Shown here: piece by piece, positions 22,661-26,492 of the stretch | How the letters are laid out: the number at the start of each line of letters is the position of its first letter | How positions within the stretch are numbered: the stretch's first letter is position 1 | Source: JBBRWV01 sp038248985 | GTDB lineage: Bacteria; Planctomycetota; Phycisphaerae; WQYP01 | Reading direction: 5' to 3' | DNA length: 26,492 bases | Assembly: GCA_038248985.1 (NCBI GenBank) | Contig: JBBRWV010000038.1 | Location: forward strand, 1 to 26,492 | The notes under the pieces: generated by a model | Told to the model about the DNA's origin: nothing | Seen by the model: only the letters and a program-made list of their open reading frames with translations | Database searches by the model: none | Translations under genes and position numbers: made by a program

Positions 22661-23443
22661 TCACCCCTCCCACTCCCTCTTCAAAAACCCCAAAACCTCC
22701 CCCGCCGTCCCCAGCCCGCCCACAAACTCCGCCTCCACGCTGATCCGCCCCTCGTACCCCCCGCGCTTCAACACCCCAAAAAATTCCCGATAACTCCCCC
22801 CGCCCTGCCCCGGCGCCACCCGACCCTCCTTATCCGCCAGATGCACATGCCGCACCCACGGCAACGCCTCCTCCACAATCCCCAGCCCTTCTCCTTCCAG
22901 CCACCAATGCCACGTATCCACCAATCCCATGAAGTTCGGATGCCGCAGCGCCCGCACATACTCCAACTCCTCCTCCACGCTGTTCACAATGTTGCATTCC
23001 TTCCGATTCAAATGCTCCAGCACTATCGTCACCCCGTGCGCCGCCGCCACCTCCGCGCTCATCCGCGCAAATTCCAAAATCTGCTCCCGCGCCGCCTCCC
23101 TCTCAAAACCCTCCGGCACGTTCCGCGCACCCCCGCTCCCCAACACCAGCGTCTCCATCCCCACCTCCTCCGCTCGCCTCAACACATTCCGCATATACCC
23201 CTTCAACTTCCCCAGGTCCGCCTCCGGCCCCACAATCTTCAACGCCCCCGGCACCAGACAATTCGCCGCCGGCATCTTCAACTCCGCCCCCTTCAACTTC
23301 TCCTTCCAGCCCGACGCCTCCCACGCCCCATCATCCTTATCCCCCATTAACACCCCTTGCACATTCCCTTCAATAAAATCCCAACCCACCGACTTCACCA
23401 CCCCCGCATTCTCCACACCTGTGCATATTCCAAATAGCGGCAT
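22661..23443 (-). CDS. sugar phosphate isomerase/epimerase-like TIM-barrel protein
   Basis: Xylose-isomerase-like TIM barrel (AP-endonuclease-2 superfamily) of 260 residues without signal peptide. The order of putative metal ligands fits the superfamily: Glu in VLEHLNRKE, Asp and His in LVDTWHWW, His in VRHVHLADKEG and Glu in ISVEAEF. The known superfamily includes hexulose isomerases, tagatose 3-epimerases, hydroxypyruvate isomerases and inositol enzymes. The sequence alone does not pick one. The ATG at 23443 has GGAGG nine bases upstream and the product starts MPLFGICTG. It stands alone on the minus strand between pyc and thiL, and its Gly/Glu/Val/Trp richness reflects the strand composition bias. 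Confidence 0.85.
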   Translation of the reverse strand: MPLFGICTGVENAGVVKSVGWDFIEGNVQGVLMGDKDDGAWEASGWKEKLKGAELKMPAANCLVPGALKIVGPEADLGKLKGYMRNVLRRAEEVGMETLVLGSGGARNVPEGFEREAAREQILEFARMSAEVAAAHGVTIVLEHLNRKECNIVNSVEEELEYVRALRHPNFMGLVDTWHWWLEGEGLGIVEEALPWVRHVHLADKEGRVAPGQGGGSYREFFGVLKRGGYEGRISVEAEFVGGLGTAGEVLGFLKREWEG

Positions 23444-23540
23444 GTAACATTCCTCCAATCGAGTCACCCAAAATGTACCCCTTCATCATCGCCACAAATC
23501 CCCCTCCTGTCACCCTCACGCCTCCTCCCCCCAAAAACCG

Positions 23541-23546
23541 TATAAT
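23541..23546 (+). promoter_or_regulatory. perfect -10 TATAAT six bases before the thiL start
   Basis: TATAAT is followed by six C residues and then the ATG at 23553, with no Shine-Dalgarno. Transcription would start at or next to the ATG, giving a leaderless mRNA. No consensus -35 is visible 16-18 bases upstream. Confidence 0.55.
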
Positions 23547-23552
23547 CCCCCC

Positions 23553-24533
23553 ATGCGCGAAAACGACTTCCTCAAGTGGATCCAACTCAACTCCCCCGCC
23601 CACCCGCGCGTCCCCCTCCCCATCGGCGACGACATGGCCGCCGTCCTCCTCAGTCCTCAGTCCTCCGCCCTCAGCACTCCACACTCCCCCCTCCTCAAAA
23701 TCGATCAAGCCCTCGACCAACTCCACTTCGACCTCCGCCTCCACTCCCCCGCGCAAGCCGCCGCCAAAGCCGTCAACCGCTGCCTCTCCGATTGCGCCGC
23801 CATGGCCGCCTCACCCTCCGCCATCATGCTCTCCCTCGCCCTCCCCCAAAACGTCACCGACCCCTTCGCCCAGCAACTCTTCCTCGCCGCCCAGGCCGCC
23901 GCCGCACTCTTCGACTGCCCCCTCGTCGGCGGAGACACCTCCATCTGGAATCACCCCGAAGGCCGCCTCGTCATCACCGTCGCCGCCCTCGGCACCTACT
24001 CCCCAACCCCCTTCAACCCCCACCCCATCACCCGCTCCGGCGGTCAACCCGGTGACACCCTCTTCGTCTCCGGCTCCCTCGGCGGTTCCATCCTCTCCCG
24101 CCACCTCGACTTCACACCCCGCATCCGCCTCGCCCAAAAACTCGCCGCCGCACTCCCCCTCCACGCCATGATGGACCTCTCCGACGGCCTCTCCCAAGAC
24201 CTCCCCCGCCTCGCCACCGCCAGCGGCACCGGCGCCATCCTCTTCCCCCACCGCTTCCCCCTCCACCCCGACGCCCACACCCTCGCCGATCGCGACCACC
24301 TCCCCGCCGCCCTCCACGCCCTCGCCGACGGCGAAGACTACGAACTCCTCCTCGCCATCGACCCCGACGACACCCCCGCCCTCGCCGCCCTCTCCGAACG
24401 CGAAATCGCCGCCGGCCGCCCCGGCCTCACCGCCATCGGCACCCTCACCCAAAGCCCCGCCCTCCTCCTCCAATCCGCCACCGCCCAACAAACCCCCTGG
24501 CCCAACTTAGGCTGGCAACACGCCTCCAAATAA
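23553..24533 (+). CDS. thiL: thiamine-monophosphate kinase
   Basis: ATP-dependent kinase making thiamine pyrophosphate from thiamine monophosphate, last step of cofactor synthesis. The 326-residue product has the AIRS/ThiL motif order: PIGDDMAAVL, KIDQALDQLHFDL (for the usual TDxxVxxxHF), LSDCAAMAASP, LVGGDTS, SGGQPGDTLFVSG, MDLSDGLSQDL and DGEDYELLLA. Between GDD and the HF motif there is a Ser/Pro-rich stretch (SPQSSALSTPHS) about six residues longer than in E. coli, encoded by a CTCAGTC-type tandem repeat. It is strongly enriched in Pro, Ala, Leu and His, as expected from the C-rich strand. No other thi genes are nearby. A perfect TATAAT six bases ahead of the ATG suggests leaderless expression. 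Confidence 0.9.
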   Translation: MRENDFLKWIQLNSPAHPRVPLPIGDDMAAVLLSPQSSALSTPHSPLLKIDQALDQLHFDLRLHSPAQAAAKAVNRCLSDCAAMAASPSAIMLSLALPQNVTDPFAQQLFLAAQAAAALFDCPLVGGDTSIWNHPEGRLVITVAALGTYSPTPFNPHPITRSGGQPGDTLFVSGSLGGSILSRHLDFTPRIRLAQKLAAALPLHAMMDLSDGLSQDLPRLATASGTGAILFPHRFPLHPDAHTLADRDHLPAALHALADGEDYELLLAIDPDDTPALAALSEREIAAGRPGLTAIGTLTQSPALLLQSATAQQTPWPNLGWQHASK

Positions 24534-24703
24534 CCCCCCTCATCTTCCCGTCACAATTTCCCATTCGATGAAAATCTCACGAAAATCAAACGCCCGCCCC
24601 CATTCTCGAAACTTGAACCTTCGCCCGCTCACTCGTCGAATCCCGTCCCGCCCGCTACAATCCCCTCATTAACACTTCACCTTGGTCTGTGGGAGAAATC
24701 GTC

Positions 24704-26492
24704 ATGAAGCCAAGCCTCACATTCTGCATCTTCTGCGCTGCCCTCGCCTGCGCAGCCACACCCATTCTCGCTGCCGACCAGCCCGGCACTCTGTTCCCAA
24801 AAGTAAAACCCACCTTCGTCGCCTCCGAATCCGCCTCTCCAGCGGAAATCACCGCACCTCTCGCCTCCCCCGCCGAAACCGCCGATGCCGAAAAATCCGT
24901 CCGTCCCCTGATCAATGAAGCCACCAAAGGCACCAAGGAAGATCGTGCCGCCGCCATCGAACTCCTCGTTCAACGCGCCAGCGCCGCCGACAAATCCGGC
25001 GGAAAACGCCGCCTCCTCCTCCTCGCCGCCTTCAACCTCTCCAAAGACTCCTCCCTCACCAACGAGGAAACTGCCGCCCTCGTCGAAACCCTTCTCGACT
25101 CCCTCGACACCCCCACCCTCGCCACCTACACCCAACAAACCATCGTCCTGATGGATATCTTCGCACGCACCAATGGTAAATCCCTCGTGTTCTCCGCCGC
25201 ACGCGCCGCCAACGCCTTCTATCGCCTCGCTGAACTTCAATTCAACGTCGCCCAGTACGCCGCTGCGGAAAAATCCCTCGCACTGGGCGAAGATTGGGCC
25301 AAGCGCGACGCCGCCTACGACATCCTCACCCAAAAAACTGTCGCCCGTTTCCGCGCCCAACTCCTCGAAGCCACCGCCGTCGACCGCCTCCTCGCCGAAA
25401 AACCCGATGACCCCGAAGCCAATCTGAAAAAAGGCCTGAAACTCCTCGTTCGTTCCGCCGATGCCTCCGCCGCTGCCCCCTACCTCGCCAAAAGTGGCAA
25501 AAAAGAATTCCAAACTTTCGCCGCTGCCCTCACCAACAAAACCATCGGCCTCGATCCCCGCCTCAATGTCGCCGCCGCCGCTCTCGACTGCCTCCCTTTG
25601 GCCCAGGACGAAGCCCTCGTCGCCCTCTGCCTCCTCGCCCGCGACCAACTCCAATTTGTCTCCGCCGACCGCAAAGCCACCGACACCCAACGCACCAAGG
25701 CCGAACTCCTCAACGCCAAGCTCGAACGCGCCATGCGAAAACTGCAGGAATCTGACAAACTCGCAGAAACCCAACCCAGGGCTTCCCAAGCCTCCTTCTT
25801 CCAAGTCAAGATCAACGCCACCCGCATCGTCTACATCCTCGACCACTCCGGTTCCATGCTCGACAACTTCGACTACCTGCGGCAGGAAGTTAAAAAAAGC
25901 ACCAACGCCCTCGATTCAGATCAATCTTTCAACGTCGTCATGGTGTCCGAAACAGCAACCGTTCTGGCTGAAAAAGGCAAAACGATGCCCGCCACCCCAG
26001 AACTCAAAAAAGAAATCATCGATAAACTCTATAAAGAATTTCGTGCACAAGGCCGCAACGATGACTTGCTTCTACCCTTTCAGAATGCCTTCGAAGAAGC
26101 CTTCAAAATGAAGCCCGACTTGATCTTCTTCCTCACCGACGGCCACTTTGACCCCAAGCTGAGCGACATCGTAAAAAAACTCAACCAGGCCCAAAAAGTA
26201 AAAATCAACACTTTGGCCTTTGTAAACCGCGGTGCTGAATACGAAGCACAACTCCAATCCCTCGCCAAAAACAACGGCGGCACCTACAAATTTGTCTCCG
26301 AAAAAGATCTCCCTCAATTGGGGGCTGTCGTTCTGCCCATCCGCGACGGGCTCGACGCTGGCCGGCGCCGGGCGCGCCGCCCCCGCGGCCCCGGGCGCGG
26401 GCCCCGCCGCGCCCCGCCGGGCGGAGGCGCCCGCGGCGGGGGGGACGGACAGGGCCCGATTGAGGGAGATCTTTTTCGGAGACAAATTTGTA
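24704..26492 (+). CDS. exported VWA-domain protein, 3' end missing
   Basis: Partial exported protein of unknown role. A signal peptide (MKPSLTFCIFCAALACAATPILA) is followed by about 340 mostly helical, Ala/Leu-rich residues with a repeat-like look (YRLAELQFNVAQYAAAEKSL). A von Willebrand A domain starts near 370: IVYILDHSGSML carries the metal-site DxSxS (Asp380, Ser382, Ser384), and FFLTDGHFDP is the later conserved Asp segment. It then continues through LAKNNGGTYKFVSEKDL. VWA domains of this kind bind protein partners. GGGAG lies upstream of the ATG, and TACAAT at 24656-24661 is a possible -10. No stop codon is reached. Past about 26340 the reading becomes Arg/Gly/Pro noise belonging to the fold-back sequence, so the genuine C-terminus is unknown. 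Confidence 0.8.
   Translation, partial: MKPSLTFCIFCAALACAATPILAADQPGTLFPKVKPTFVASESASPAEITAPLASPAETADAEKSVRPLINEATKGTKEDRAAAIELLVQRASAADKSGGKRRLLLLAAFNLSKDSSLTNEETAALVETLLDSLDTPTLATYTQQTIVLMDIFARTNGKSLVFSAARAANAFYRLAELQFNVAQYAAAEKSLALGEDWAKRDAAYDILTQKTVARFRAQLLEATAVDRLLAEKPDDPEANLKKGLKLLVRSADASAAAPYLAKSGKKEFQTFAAALTNKTIGLDPRLNVAAAALDCLPLAQDEALVALCLLARDQLQFVSADRKATDTQRTKAELLNAKLERAMRKLQESDKLAETQPRASQASFFQVKINATRIVYILDHSGSMLDNFDYLRQEVKKSTNALDSDQSFNVVMVSETATVLAEKGKTMPATPELKKEIIDKLYKEFRAQGRNDDLLLPFQNAFEEAFKMKPDLIFFLTDGHFDPKLSDIVKKLNQAQKVKINTLAFVNRGAEYEAQLQSLAKNNGGTYKFVSEKDLPQLGAVVLPIRDGLDAGRRRARRPRGPGRGPRRAPPGGGARGGGDGQGPIEGDLFRRQIC
26285..26492. repeat. terminal fold-back palindrome, likely assembly or read artefact
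   Basis: Bases 26285-26318 recur exactly as reverse complement at 26459-26492 (34 bases). Between them lies an almost pure G/C stretch, and further inward the two halves match only patchily around a centre near 26388. The coding frame degrades into low complexity here. A sharply symmetric structure ending exactly at the sequence edge is typical of a chimeric fold-back read. Confidence 0.85.

Noticed and set aside
26072..26485. Minus-strand frame at the right edge containing two copies of a FFGDKFV-like segment
   Set aside because: The duplicated segment is a product of the terminal inverted duplication, not of a real gene.

Overview
This window looks like a chromosomal fragment of a Gram-negative-type bacterium, most likely a member of the Planctomycetota (possibly Phycisphaerae-like). 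That placement is an inference. It rests on a PEP-CTERM protein with a tripartite C-terminus, an O/P-type porin with an N-terminal coiled coil, an oversized signal peptidase I carrying two CxxC pairs, an LpxC-FabZ fusion, BamA/OmpH outer-membrane assembly genes and high GC. I saw no rRNA, tRNA, CRISPR array, insertion sequence or prophage gene.

Layout from left to right. (1) 30-1015: an HU-type DNA-binding protein and a small lipoprotein-like gene, both on the minus strand. (2) 1016-3090: an AT-rich control region with a good promoter, an inverted repeat and a foldable leader, then a phosphate-selective-type porin closed by a strong terminator. (3) 3122-4720: a translationally coupled yidD-sixA pair (minus), a tiny exported protein with four CxxC motifs (plus), and a stand-alone PqqD-domain protein (minus). 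(4) 4721-6073: a 505-base gene-free region whose right half is packed with hairpins, leading into a PEP-CTERM protein with its own terminator. (5) 6082-9956: a DUF1802 protein (minus), dihydrolipoyl dehydrogenase and a very large signal peptidase I (plus). (6) 9977-18171, all minus: replicative helicase dnaB, then an envelope block bamA - ompH/skp - terminator - lpxC/fabZ fusion - lpxA - Gfo/Idh/MocA oxidoreductase. (7) 18290-19005: possible DnaA boxes, then a ParD/ParE toxin-antitoxin pair with a palindromic operator inside its promoter. (8) 19127-24533: pyruvate carboxylase (plus), a TIM-barrel sugar isomerase-like protein (minus) and thiamine-monophosphate kinase (plus). (9) 24704 to the edge: an exported VWA-domain protein running off the end.

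Functionally the window joins central carbon metabolism (pyruvate carboxylase, E3 subunit) to outer-membrane construction: lipid A first steps, beta-barrel insertion, a periplasmic chaperone, a porin and signal peptidase. The lipid A block has an oxidoreductase of the GnnA superfamily directly after lpxA, so an amino-sugar variant of lipid A is worth testing.

Two whole-window properties matter. The plus strand is C-rich over G whichever way a gene points, so plus-strand genes are biased to C-ending codons and minus-strand genes to G-ending ones. The last ~208 bases form an imperfect fold-back palindrome with exact 34-base arms and a GC-only centre. This looks like a contig-end artefact, and nothing beyond about 26340 should be trusted as genome sequence.
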